From Steinernema hermaphroditum (Eukaryota > Nematoda > Chromadorea > Rhabditida > Steinernematidae): a stretch of 64,000 bases of DNA. Shown here one piece after another: positions 45,190 through 56,121 of this stretch. The stretch is taken from the NCBI GenBank assembly GCA_030435675.1, contig CM059622.1, forward strand, positions 14,136,001 through 14,200,000, in the 5' to 3' direction. Numbering within the stretch: position 1 is the first letter of the stretch; each line of letters starts with the position of its first letter. The notes under the pieces were generated by a model, which did not search any database, was not told where the DNA came from, and was given only the letters and a program-made list of their open reading frames with translations. The position numbers and the translations under genes were made by a program.

Positions 45190-47152
45190 AGTTTAAGATT
45201 AAACAAGGAGGTCGAAATATGGCTTAACTCTAAACCTTCCATAATATACGAGGAGGGAACTGCCGCCCTGAAGCGCAGTGGCTGCGTCATTCGAAAGGTG
45301 CAAATCACAAAGAAATATGCGTATTTATATCGGTAAGGATCCACTGAAATCAGGTGCCATTTTCAGTGCCACTACCCAATAGAACGAAATCAGTCTTCAA
45401 ACAGATAGAAAGAGGAGAAGGAGAACAGGAATAAGGCGAAACTGGTGTCTTTATGGCGTTAAATTTTTCCACAGAAAGCTACCTTCATGAAGCTTTTATC
45501 GAGATTTTTTGGTATGTAATGCAAGACCACCATAGCAACTAAGAGCATTATTGAAATTTGCATTTTATCCTGTAGCAATATACCGATGTGCCAAACAAAA
45601 TTGTTTGAAAAACTCAAGAAAAAACAGCAGCAATAGATCGGCCGCAAAATCGCCCATCTCCCTCGAACAAATGAAGAGACGGGAACAGCCGAAACAGGTG
45701 TCTTTAAACGGAAAACCAGCTGCCTTTTTTCAGTAAATCACGCTTTTCAAGCACAGGTTATTACAGAAACAGACCGGATACAAAGTCGCTCAAATCACTT
45801 AAAATCTGTTTTAGCACTTTGGGCGCTTTTGGATGTGGAAATGCGTGTTACAGACCTGCTTACTTGCCCTTGAACCATGTTCGCAGAATGTGTTTTATTA
45901 TACTTTGGAAAGCCAACTTTAGGGAAATGCTGATCACTGCCATCACAACTAGAGCGTGTGGAAACGGGATCAGCCAAAACAGATGTCAGATGTCAAAATA
46001 GCACAATTTTAAGCTGAAAACCAGCTGCAAGATTTTCAATTCACATTTTCATTCAAGTGCCAGTAAAAGTTATCTTGAAAGACTATTCTTAAACCGGCCG
46101 ATTTGCCAAAAAATGTGAGAAGTGAGGCTTTCTGAGACAACCTCGGAGTAATTTTGAAAAAGGTCGGTGATAAACCAGCCGAAAATCACTTTTCACAATC
46201 ACACACTTGCTTGATTCACTGCTTGACATTGTTTCACGGACTCTTTTAACAATTGTCATGCTAACGATTATCCCAACGATTGAAGATTATCCTGGAAGAT
46301 TATCCTAGTTAAACCCCTCTGAGAATTGGAATTTCATGTAGCACTGTGAAACGGTGATGTTTTTCTCGTCCAAGAATAAATGTTTCAAAAAAGAAAAACA
46401 AATACCTCGAGCTCAAATAGCGTTGAGAAGTCATAAAAAACAAGTTTTCCATCTGGAAGGCGACCTATAAAGATCGCCGAGCCATCCGACAAACGGTGCC
46501 TAAACAAAAGAGGGCGCACCGCCCAACACCTGGCAAGATCGCGCACGTGCAGAGGTTCGCGCATCCGCGATCAAGGGCGCCGCCGCGAAAAGTCAAAAGA
46601 CTATACCTTCCAATTAAAGCCGACCCTTAGGCGCACCAATTGACACGCGCGATGTGGTGTGGAACGGAGCGCGCGCAACTCTCTTTTCCAAAACGGGATC
46701 TCGCGTGCGCCAAAAATCAATCGCGAATCACCGACAACCGATCGCTCGGCTGTGGTGATGGTGAACTTTTGACGCCGCTGGCGGCGGAGCATTTACTGGC
46801 TCTCGCGGTGGCGCAGGTACATACACCGTGTGGGTAAACGCCGGCGCTGCCGCGGGGTCATCGCCGATGACTCGTCGACGCTAGGCTTGAGTAAACAAAT
46901 TTCCGTATCGCCGCCGCGAAGAGCGCCTTCTTTGGAAGCCGGCGGCGACGAGGATGTTGAGCCTCGGTGACTCAGGTGTTCTGACGTATGTGTATGTTTT
47001 GATGAGTCAGATCCTCAAAAGGAGCATCGGCTCTCGCTTTACTCAACGTCGAAGCTGTTTTGACTCGACCGAGCCACCCGAGAAGCATACATACATTTTC
47101 ATTCGAACGCTTAATGAGCACATAAATAAACAATTGAACGTGGCTGAACATG
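45190..47152. other. Gene-poor; diverged repeats and a GC-rich patch
   Basis: Segments near 45420, 45690 and 45970 share GGTGTCTTTA..CG and AAAACCAGCTGC, as diverged tandem or dispersed copies. 46480-46960 is GC-rich with many CG dinucleotides and no supported exon; it could be a promoter region or a decayed repeat. Confidence 0.4.
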
Positions 47153-47969
47153 TCACATCAGAACAATGCCTCTCTGTCTGCACCACTGCTTGGCTAACCA
47201 CGTGATTGCTTTTGATTGAACAGCAGGCAGATCCAAACGTTCGTAGGCAGCGATCGTGCGAGGGTCCAGCTGGTTCTTAGAGATTTCGGTGAGTTGCTTG
47301 GCCATCTTATCCTCGCTAATTCGCATCTGCTTCCGCTTCCTCCCAAAGGCGCGAGCAAATTCTTCCAACCCCTCAAGCTCTCTAAGAAGCGCGTCGTCGA
47401 AGACCAGAAGCTGATCCAAACAGATCTCTGCGATCTGATCGTATTCCTTGTCGGTATTTGCACGTTCGCCTGAAATCGGTCAAAGTTAGGAATCAGCAAA
47501 CACGAATAGAAAAGCAGTTAAGGTGTGAAAAAACATAAACATTTCAATTGGGTTATTTATGCATTAAGCATTCAAGCCTGTTTCGATGTGTATCAGAATT
47601 TTCAGGTCGCAGATACGTTTAAAATTACCGCATTTTTGTCACGTGTCAGGAATCAGTCAAACTGTCGTGTTTAGCCCTAAATATACATCTACCAAAAATG
47701 TAATCGCAAAACACTGCTGAACACCGCAAATGAGTGTTTTGCTTACCTGAAGGTGGCTGTTTGCCAGATCTGCACACGATGGGTTTGGCGTTTTGCCGCT
47801 TCGGAGTTTTTAGTTGACGTTGCGGAGTCTCTTCTCTGGTCACGCTTTTCGTAGGCTTCTCGAAATGCCTAAGCGGCTTGATGAGCTCAGGCGAAAGCAG
47901 ATCGAATTGAGGCACGTACGGATCGTCGTAGCAGGGAGAAGGCGGTCTTGGCGGAAAGAGTGGATTCAT
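47153..47969 (-). CDS. Small coiled-coil-like protein, function unknown
   Basis: 179 aa in two exons (47747-47969 and 47153-47469); the junction (TCAG, then GTAAGC; TTTCAG acceptor) keeps frame. It starts MNPLFPPRPPSPCYDDPYVP. The N-terminal third is Pro-rich and basic, with many Thr-Pro and Thr-Arg steps (TPQRQLKTPKRQ) that could be phosphorylated. Exon 2 is predicted helical, with heptad-like leucines (IAEICLDQLLVFDDALLREL) followed by FARAFGRKRKQMR and a long charged helix. No signal peptide or membrane segment. It could be a subunit of a small helical complex. I do not recognise it. Confidence 0.65.
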
Positions 47970-48927
47970 GGTTGAGTTCTCGTCTGAAAATTACATGTCA
48001 GTTAAGGTTGAAATATTAAACACCACGCGGAGATCAACCGTGAGTCGATCAAAAAGATGACCAAAAATACAGATTCCGAACAATCCCCAATTTGAATGGA
48101 TAATTTTGCAAAATACAAGTTTTTTTACAACTTGTACAGAAAGGCAAGGAAACAGTTATTTGAAGCGGCGTGTTCCGATCGTACTTTTGGTGGATGTGGA
48201 TTTGTGCCTAAAAATAGCAAAATCTGGGTAAATCGGCCCTGGATTGGCAGAAAGTCTTCAGAAAACCCTAAAACCCTTTCGGTGAACAGAGAGTCCACGG
48301 CTTCCATTAGAAACGCGTAGAAATGCCATGTTTTACTCTATATTTATTTCAATAACAAAACCGACAAAAGATCTTAGAGCGTGAAAGACAGTTTGATGTT
48401 CGATTAACCCAATGCACAAAGATCTGTACGGCCTAAATGGCATAAAGCAGGGTAAATCAACTGGAAAGACGCCAAATCAGGAAGATTTGCAATCACAAAA
48501 CCAAAACCATTATTTCTTCAGATCCGAGTGTGTCCGAAATTCGTAAATTTCCAGAAAATTCTTGCAAAACGCGCGCTATCGGCGGGATGGAAAAGGAGAC
48601 CACCCAGAAGCGTGTCTGAGACAATTGAGAGCTCGGTTCTGCAGCGATCGTTGCACGTAGACGTCTACTGCGAATTTACCGTAATTTTAGACAGTTCTCT
48701 GCGCAAAGACAGTCGGCGAGCGCACTTTTCTGCAAACACTTGCGTTTGCAGCCGCTCGATTTCCAAATTTCTCATTGTTCGACCGTCTTTCTCATCGAGC
48801 GGTTGGAGCACACCATGTGAGTTGTTTCTTCATTATCTGCGTTTATCTTGTCGCTATGTGGCGTGAATTATACGTCGGGAATTAAACCATTTATGTTTCA
48901 CTTTTTCAGTTTTGTCGACTCAGCAAA
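47970..48927. other. Region between two divergent genes
   Basis: Probably holds the promoters of the genes at 47153-47969 (minus) and 48928-50638 (plus). Frames here (e.g. 48528-48866) have no motif. Confidence 0.4.
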
Positions 48928-50638
48928 ATGGTTTCGTTCGAGAACTACCCCGAGATTTTATCCGATGACGAGTCGTCTGATTACGACGAGTCCGAGTGCA
49001 ACCCCGAGAGCAACGTCGATGCGTCCGAGTACGAGGGACTGCAGTCAAACCAATGTAAGCGTCGTTGGAATTTAGATGTATTTATTTACTAACGGATTTC
49101 AGCTGACGTCGTTGACAAGGTCCTGAATGTGAAGCCCATTAACGTTTCGATCATCGACGCCAATCCGGACCTTGGTGTCAGCGACATTACCATTCCGCAG
49201 TTCAAGAACCTGAACATGGAAGCGCGCACGGTTTCTATGACGATCGCAAATGAGCGCAGTGAATGGCACGAACGCGGACTGCAGAACGCCGAACGCAAAT
49301 TGCTTATGTTGATGAGCGGCGGTGAAGGCCTGAATTGGGGAACCAAAGCCGATACCGACCCCATTCCTAGTCTCAAGTTCTCGCGCACCGTTGTGCCCAC
49401 TTCGCCTTCCACTACCGTCAAGAAGAATCGTTGGCATGCTTTGGCACCTGAAGACAGTCAGAACAAGTGTGCAAACATCTGTGAACAGCTTGGAATCGGC
49501 GTGTTGCAACCTCAGAGTCCGTTGATCCGACCTAAAAAGAAGATTTCGGTTTTGCCTGATATCGACATTGCTGATTTGAGTTTGACTAAACCAATCAACT
49601 TGAAAGCTACAGGTTAGCAGTGACCGTTTACGGAGTTCGTTAACATTCCTCATTTGAAGGTGACTCGAGCTTTGTCGAAGCGAACGTGGTCCTAGCTGAT
49701 GGTTACGAGCTGGACGACTGTAACGGACACGAAGCTGAAGGCGGTGAATGGATAACCGTTTCCAACAAAGAGAAGGACCACAACAAGGCAGGAAACTTTG
49801 GACGTGGTTTTGGAAAGCCATCTTTTTCTGTATGAGAACACTTTCGTAATGTTACTGATAAGCTCTATTTAGGAACGACGACACGATGGTGACAACGTGA
49901 AGGTTAATCCTCGAGGAGGTTTCTCCAAGCCTGGTGGTTTCTCTCCCTATGGTGGATTTAATAAGAGCAGTGGAACTGGAAACAGCGGCACCGGCATGGG
50001 AGGCTTTTCAAAACCATCCAATTCTTTGTTTAACCGCTCGTTCGATTCTTCGCCGGGCAGTCCAATGCCTAAGCGCTCTCCAAACTTCCACTCAAAAGGT
50101 GTGCTGATGCCTGTGAATCCCCTTACTATTTCCTTGCTTTGCAGGATCTTCCGGTATGAATGGATTTACAAAAAATTCCGGACCTCGAGGATTTGGCGGT
50201 GGTGTTGGCATTAATGGAGGTTTCGGTGCAGGCATTGGAACCAATGGGCCTCACAGTCCTGCCCCGAAAATTCCAAAAATGAGCGGATTCGGAAGTGGTT
50301 TTGGATCCGGGATCACCGCAAGTGCACCAACCGGACAAAGCGCATTTGGAAAAGGATTCGGCGGTGGTTTCGCCAATCCCACAGCGTCCTCGGGATTCAG
50401 CAGCCCAACCTGGACCGTTCCCGAAAAACCTGCGTCGCAAGTTGAAGTTGGTTCTACGTTATCGAGTATCTTTGTACAGAGACCTGTTCAGATCAAATGG
50501 GGCGAGTATGACTCAAAGCCTACGGAACAAAAATTGACGTCAAAGCAGGTTGCAGACGGCTGGGATGAGTGGAACAGCACAGCTGCGGCTGGTGACGTCG
50601 GACGCGATAAGCAATCATGGGATAATTGGGATGCTTGA
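48928..50638 (+). CDS. Acidic, FG-rich protein with WG/GW motifs
   Basis: 508 aa in five exons (48928-49054, 49103-49612, 49660-49829, 49873-50098, 50145-50638); all junctions keep frame. It starts MVSFENYPEILSDDESSDYD, an acidic N-terminus. Exon 2 is a mixed region with SEWHERGLQNAERKLLMLM and a LNWGTKAD tryptophan. Exons 3-5 are low complexity: GRGFGKPSF, GGFSKPGGFSPYGGF, GFGSGFGSG, FGKGFGGGF. The C-terminus has KWGEYDS, ADGWDEWN and SWDNWDA. Phe-Gly repeats resemble nucleoporins or germ-granule proteins; scattered WG/GW pairs in disordered sequence resemble Argonaute hooks. Neither role is proven. An internal SPGSPMPKRSP stretch looks phosphorylatable. The next gene starts 148 bp downstream on the same strand. 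Confidence 0.82.
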
Positions 50639-50785
50639 ACCTATTTATACTGGTGTTTATATATTAATCGTATTGTGTTACCTATTTGGTGTGTATTTAA
50701 TGAAATATAGTCATAGAGTTGTGCATGTGTGTGATTGGGAACTTGTCCAGTCGTTATATCTGGCTATCTGGTTGGAGAATGAGGC

Positions 50786-51395
50786 ATGGAGACCTATTTG
50801 GCTTATTTAGATCAAGGGTACAAAATGTACAGCAACAAGCCGGAGAGCCACAGAGTAAGATAGTCTCTTAAAAATTCTAGCTATTGCGCTCTTTACAGGT
50901 GTGGACGAAGGAAAGAACATTTCGGCTCATCGAGGAAATCCGGAAGAGGCCGCTTATCTGGAAGCCGAAGACGTACTCCGAGAAGAACTTCAAAGAGCGG
51001 ATGGCCGAAGCGGAAGAAGTGAGACAAGCGATCGAAGCCCACGACGTCGCGAGTGAGTACGATATCCACAGATCCTTCGACTTCTGTCTCTAGCCCTCGA
51101 CATCTTCGACAAGTGGCAGGGTCTGCGGAGCACTTATCGAAGCGAATTGAGGAAGTGCGTCGCAGATACTAGCTACCACCCAAAGTGGAGATTTTTCGAA
51201 GCGATGAACTTCATTCGCGACACTTTCCGGGAGAGGTTTTCCAGAGGACCGACCTACGAAGATGTGGGTATCGAAGCCGAACAAGAGCGAGAAGAGGAGT
51301 CGCAGGCGTTCATCCACTGCGGCACGCGCGCCTCGAGCTGTCCTCCAGAAGTCGATAGAGAAGAAAAGAAAATCCCTGTAAAGGAGATACTGTAG
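50786..51395 (+). CDS. MADF-domain protein
   Basis: 174 aa in three exons (50786-50854, 50899-51052, 51094-51395); all junctions keep frame. The MADF domain (Myb/SANT-like, DNA-binding in transcription regulators) spans about residues 24-125. It has WTKERTFRLIEEIRKRPLIW, a long middle helix with EAEEVRQAIEAHD, and LDIFDKWQGLRSTYRSELRK, followed by a basic and aromatic patch, SYHPKWRFFEAM. The acidic C-terminus (EAEQEREEESQ) has no BESS motif that I can see. The 148-bp gap after the FG-rich gene is the size expected for a nematode operon, so this may be an SL2-type downstream gene. Target genes unknown. Confidence 0.85.
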
Positions 51396-51630
51396 TAGTG
51401 TCTGGTAGTAAAATGGCATCGTAGTCGTTTATCACATTTTGTTCACATCACAGAAGGGTTACAATCACAGGTTGCAGATCAGCGTTAAGGGAGTTAGTGG
51501 TTAGTGGTTATATATAGTTAGTAGGATTCGTGGGTGCGGCAACTAACTCCGGCAAGTAGTATTTCGCCTCATAAGGTCCAAATTTCCCGTTATTACATTC
51601 GCTTGCTCGTATCAGTATTCTACCGTTATT

Positions 51631-51812
51631 TTAACAGCTGCTTCCGTAGCTGTTCAGTGCGGTGAAGTAGTTGTGCTCGCCTTTACTGACGACATCAATG
51701 ATGAGCACATAGTGCTTCAATTCACCCACAGGATCGCTGCTGAATTTGTAAACTCCATCTTCGAAGTCGTGGTCGTTCAGCTTCCGAAAGGCCTCATTCA
51801 TGTCATCCAGTC
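51631..51812 (-). CDS. Possible last exon of an unknown gene
   Basis: Starts after an ATTGTAG acceptor and reads LDDMNEAFRKLNDHDFEDGV, then KFSSDP, LKHYVLIIDVV and NYFTALNSYGSSC before the stop. The pattern is clearly protein-like. The alternating beta-strand layout made me think of small inhibitor folds such as cystatins, but no diagnostic motif is present. The neighbouring upstream block (about 51880-52010) carries a stop in the joining frame, so the gene structure is unresolved. Confidence 0.35.
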
Positions 51813-52098
51813 CTACAATTGTTGCATGGTTGCATATAGATTTTAGGCCTCACCAACAGCTACAGGGACAGTTCAGTCTACTCTTCTCGTATTCATTTTC
51901 AACAGCTTAACGTTCCACGTCATTTTAACATTCTTGCGAAATACCCGTAGGAAACGCTTTTGAAGCATATAGTGGGGTTTGAACGTGGTCAGGTATCTGA
52001 AGAGGAATTACATCGATTCATTTCATTTTCATTTAATTTGCGATCTCATATTGCTTCACAATGTCGCACGGCATGAAACGAATTATGAGTATTACGTG

Positions 52099-53084
52099 TT
52101 AACCGTACTTGGGATGGTCCAGTAAGAACAAACCCATGGCTTGCTCGTTGTCTTTGTAGCGCTTTAACATGTCGTGTAACAAGGTCCACCTGACATTGAT
52201 ACACTGGAATGGAACCTTGCTTTTAAAGTTAATCAGATCAAGAACATACGGGAAGAAGGCACCGATCCGGAAGCTCACAATCTGCAAGACACTGCTTGAA
52301 AGCGTCGTTGCTCTTGTCGCTCTTGCGAACTTTCCTCACGATCATCTTCATAGATGTGATTAATCCATTTGCTGCGGGATAAGTGGCGATAGCTTCTTTG
52401 ACGGCAAGGTGGATTATGTGTGCGAAACAGTGTCCGCTGTCAACACCAAGAACCGAAGCGGTCGCGACCATGGCGCTCGCACCGTCTCTCATCATGCAGA
52501 ATAGCTGAAAGTAATTTAATTTGGGAAAATGATTTGTGATTTATCAGTTTACCTTTTCCTTCGAAATACTAAACTTATTGAGACAGTCGCTTAACAGGCC
52601 ACTCATGTTCTCCGCAGTGTGTCTTCCTTTCAGAGGAATCGCACCGACAATCAGAAAGCGTGGAGCCACTGTCCCCGTATCGAGGAAATGGCCTGTATGG
52701 CTTAGGAAGCTGTGCGTGTTTTCCGCGGAGCTCCAACCGTCTGCAGTGATAGAGAGAGAATGTGCCTCACGCAGCTCTGCCTTCACCTTCTCTACATACT
52801 CGCTGTATAGATTCGGAATCGCTGTCCTCGAGAAGTGAGTTCTGCTTTTCAGTCTGTAGCGAGGCTGCAGATTCGCAATGAGATTCCTGAATATGTGTCA
52901 TGCGATTTCTAAGTATTTTAGTGTTAACTGACCTGAATCCCACGCTTTCCACAAACGATATGGGCAAGATAGCCGTCGAGATCATCTGCGCAACGCATCG
53001 GTCGATTTTCAGCGTCAGTTCGCCGTCGGGGTCCCACGCCTTGAGCGCTTTGTCGACTGTCGCCACCTGCGACGAGTTGGCTTC
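52099..53084 (-). CDS. hAT-family transposase-like gene with introns, truncated
   Basis: Exons 52933-53084, 52553-52886, 52250-52504, 52099-52203; every junction keeps frame. Motifs in order: IDRCVAQMISTAILPISFVE and VGFRNLIANLQPRY (hAT N-terminal core); RTAIPNLYSEYV; LSITADGWSS (first catalytic Asp); RDGASAMVA (second Asp); GHCFAHIIHLAV (conserved hAT block); and NVRWTLLHDMLKR. It ends HPKYG-stop, before the usual C-terminal hATC dimerisation domain and third acidic residue. No BED zinc finger or start codon was identified upstream of 53084. Intact short nematode introns without frame damage suggest either domestication or a recently truncated element. hAT-type MITEs with 8-bp duplications are common in this window. 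Confidence 0.78.
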
Positions 53085-53423
53085 CTAAATTGCCCTCAAT
53101 TGGATAGGCAGGATAACGTGAACAGTTCGCTCATGGACAATTGCACACGAATCGGCAGATCGTTTTGCATCGAAGCTAAACGTCTTGTCTCCTTGCCGGT
53201 GAGGTGAAACAACGATTCGATGTCCATCCGTCATGAATTGGTTCCCAAGCAGAGGGAAAGGGGGCAACGGAACCGAAATAAGAGCTGTTTTCAGTCCATT
53301 CCATCCATGTACCACGCCTGGTGTGAGAGTAACCTGGCTAGTCTCTGTTTCGTTTCCCTTCAGGAGCCCCAAGTGCACCGTTACCGCCGTTGTCCAGGCG
53401 GGGCAGATGAAGATTTCGTAAAT
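53085..53423. other. Between hAT gene and Cys-rich relic
   Basis: An open minus-strand frame (53085-53378) has no Cys/His pattern of a BED finger. The first exon of the hAT gene, if it exists, was not found. Confidence 0.35.
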
Positions 53424-53781
53424 TTATCTGACTGTGGGGAGGCGTGTACGGTAGAAGAGACATCCGCTGTTGCAGAAGAAGCATCCACAAGCAGGTGTGC
53501 AATAGGTGTATCCAGGTGAGTTGTTCACAACGTCACTCAACTCCTCAATCGCGTCGCTCGGTTGGACTTCCGAACAGGTTGTCGTCCTTTTTGGGGAATA
53601 GGGATAGAACCTCGGTTTCCGTGAAACGGCGGGTCATGCGACCACTTTGTTCTCTGAGGCATTGAACAGCCCTCCCATTTAGAGAAAGTGTGTCCACACA
53701 ACTTTCGGCAGCGGGTAGCAACGCTACGCCGATGACGGCGATAAGGGCGACGTGTCCAAGTGTCCAATTTCACCGCTCCAT
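53424..53781 (-). pseudogene. Broken gene for a small Cys-rich secreted protein
   Basis: Behind a TATA box (CTATAAATAT, 53780-53789) the minus strand has ATG at 53781, but a TGA follows three codons later. The same frame continues as a strong signal peptide (TLGHVALIAVIGVALLPAAE), then SCVDTLSLNGRAVQCLREQ to FPKKDD. A one-base shift is then needed to reach DAIEELSDVVNNSPGYTY and the Cys-rich end CTPACGCFFCNSGC-LFYR, stop at 53424. Two independent lesions with everything else preserved point to a recently decayed gene, or to sequencing errors. The family is not recognised. Confidence 0.5.
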
Positions 53782-53938
53782 ATTTATAGTCTCTCCCTGT
53801 GAAAGATCTGTTGCATTCAACATAAATTAACAATGTAACAAATATGAAAGAGTGAATAGCGCTAAGAATTAATATTTAGCTCAATTCAACGATTAAGATA
53901 CCACGAGATGCTTTCGTTGCCTTAAATACTTCAGTTGT

Positions 53939-55131
53939 TCAGAATCTGACTTGTCGGAAAAGTACTTCGAAGAATTGCGATCCCGTCTGAACATCGAGAT
54001 TGATCAGTGCAACGTTCCCTTCCGTTTTGAACACCTTGTTCAAGTAGTGTTCGATTTGACGCTGACAACAGAACTTGTAGCCGCCAAAAGCGAAATTATC
54101 TGCTTTCAGTTCGACCCCTCCCTCTTCGCATGAGTATCTATTTCTGCCGCACGGTCCAACTCTCTTGAACTTGATCTCCAATTTACGCTCCTTTTCCGCC
54201 TAAAAGAGCTAGATACGATACTGAGACACAGCTGTGAGACTACCTTGATCAACCAGTGACAAGAGCGTCTATCGTAGTCATTGTAACTCGTAAGTTTTCC
54301 AGCGCTCAGTGCGCCAGAAAGAGATTTCCAATCGTATGATGCTGTCTCCGTGCTTCCACACGCCGATTCCGTTCCTTTCGACCTCTCCGTGCAGTGCTCT
54401 CCTGCTAATCCGAACGGGCAAACGCAAACCTTGCAGTTCTTGACATTCTGGAAGCCGCCGTTTTTGCATGGATTCCTCATTCCAGTGCATCTGTCATCAC
54501 AGCGATGACGTTTGTTGATGTGCATCAGGTCAGTTATCAAAGGCTGTGCGCGGTTACCGATGGTGTATTGCTTCAAAAGGTCTTTGGTCTCAAGATAGCC
54601 GATTCCTTAAAAGGGACGTGTCGCCATTTCGCTGAGAAAAACCGACCTACTTCCTTCGTAATGCATAATGCTACCGTAGTCATACGGAATTCCAAGATCC
54701 AACTGGTTGTCGGGTAATCTAATGGTGTTTTGCACGAGATTCCTCTGCATGTTATGTATAAGTCGCGACTCACACTTCCACAACCATCGCCCAGATAGAT
54801 TAGGCTAGTCTTCCCAACTTTAGAACTACATTGGAAATCAGTATTGTGCTTGAAAATGATCCAATCTGTTCGCGACTTTTTGTGAATTCTCCAATCGTCG
54901 AAAGCGTCCTTTTTAGTTTTGATGTTATCAGTGTCATAGGTCAGGCAAGTAGTCTCTGTGTAAAACCTGAGAACATGCACGATCGAATCCCGAAAGCTGC
55001 CAGCTGAAGGAAAGATTCTATAAGTGACTTGACAATGAAAAGCTTACGAAGTTCTTCGTCAACATACACACTGATGGGATTGTCGGTGTTCCACAGAGAG
55101 TCCAGCTCCCTCGGCCACACCATTGCAAGTA
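53939..55131 (-). pseudogene. Astacin metalloprotease relic (EGF + CUB) lacking the zinc motif
   Basis: Exons 55048-55131, 54652-55003 region, 54244-54605, 53939-54199. Visible parts: the N-terminal end of the catalytic domain (NTDNPISVYVDEEL; SIVHVLRFYTETTCLTY; WIIFKHNTDFQCSSKVG), then LGDGCGSV. In astacins GCGSV is followed by about 18 residues with HExxHxxGxxH; here SRDLYI follows at once, so the zinc-binding and catalytic residues are deleted. A one-base shift then leads into NMQRNLVQN and the Met-turn PYDYGSIMHY. The EGF-like part (CKNGGFQN...CVCPFGLAGEHC) and CUB part (ending at 53939) are intact. The prodomain and start are missing; the Ly-6 gene begins 119 bp away, head to head. Confidence 0.8.
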
Positions 55132-55249
55132 CTAGACAGTTGAGACGCATAGAAGGGAAGCGTTGACCGGTTAAGCTCACTGTTGCTTCCGCCCACTCTG
55201 GTGCGCGGTCGAACAGTCCAGCATCCCTCGTCTTCGCCGCCCGCCCGCT

Positions 55250-55834
55250 ATGAAGATCTCGCCGACTCTGCTTGGATTGTGCGTCGCCGTGTCGATCGTC
55301 GCTTCTGCCCGGTCCGAGCTCCGATGTCACTTTGCCAAAAAAAATATTGAAGGACTTGATGAAGTTTCGATTATTAAAAGCACTGTCGAATGCCCTGTGA
55401 AGCAGTGTATTGCAATTCGCAGAAAGGAAGAAGTCGTCGAAAGCCTTGCCTATGGCTGCTTCAATGCATCATATACTGAATGCGGTGATGGGGTAATATT
55501 ACTGTTATTTTACGTATTTTACTTTAGTACTATTTAGGAAAATATTTTACCTAAACTGCCATCGGAGAAAAGGAAGAAAGCAACCACAGACGGCGTGTTG
55601 GCAATGTACTGCTGCAATAAGACATTGTGCAATGAGTCGCTGGAAAAGACAATAAGAAATGGCCTGGCTCCAGAAAAACCGGCTCCATCTACCTCCGCTC
55701 CATCTTCCTCTTCTCCACCCTTCTCTACTCCATACTCCACCACTCCATCCTCCTCTGCTCCATCGTGCTCCACTCTTTCTCCTACCTTCATTGAACTGCT
55801 GATCTTCTTCGGCGTTTTCAGTGCTTTCAATTAG
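55250..55834 (+). CDS. Ly-6/uPAR-type GPI-anchored protein
   Basis: 179 aa, two exons (55250-55492 and 55538-55834), in frame. The signal peptide MKISPTLLGLCVAVSIVASA precedes a three-finger (LU) domain: LRCHFAKKN, ECPVKQCIAI, YGCFNASYTECGDG and the closing YCCNKTLCNES. The CCN...CN ending is the hallmark of the Ly-6 fold. A Ser/Pro-rich stalk (PAPSTSAPSSSSPP and similar) links it to a C-terminal hydrophobic tail, FIELLIFFGVFSAFN, at the stop, as for GPI anchoring. Nematode Ly-6 proteins act at neuronal and epithelial surfaces (e.g. the ODR-2 type); the partner here is unknown. Head to head with the astacin relic. Confidence 0.85.
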
Positions 55835-55896
55835 AGATTCTATGTATTGTGACATTTTGATTGTAAGTCCCGGAGTTTTTGTCTATGCGCACTCAA

Positions 55897-55902
55897 AATA
55901 AA
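55897..55902 (+). terminator. Polyadenylation signal AATAAA of the Ly-6 gene
   Basis: AATAAA 63 bp after the stop codon, in T-rich sequence. Confidence 0.65.
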
Positions 55903-56121
55903 CTCTGATATGACAGGTCTCTGCTCAGTTTTTTATGACACGGGAATCTCTAGAAAATATTCAGCGTCGTCGTTGATTTAGTCCCGAAATATTCGTTCCT
56001 TCCGCCTACTCTGCTGCGCGGTCAAACAGTCCACCCACAAATTGCACAAGTCGGCAAGGTCACACTCAAAAAGCTGTACTGGGAGATTCTTCAACATCCG
56101 CCGTAACCTCCAGGCTTACAA

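Noticed and set aside
46480..46960. GC-rich stretch as a gene
   Set aside because: Open frames lack motifs and splice context on both strands.
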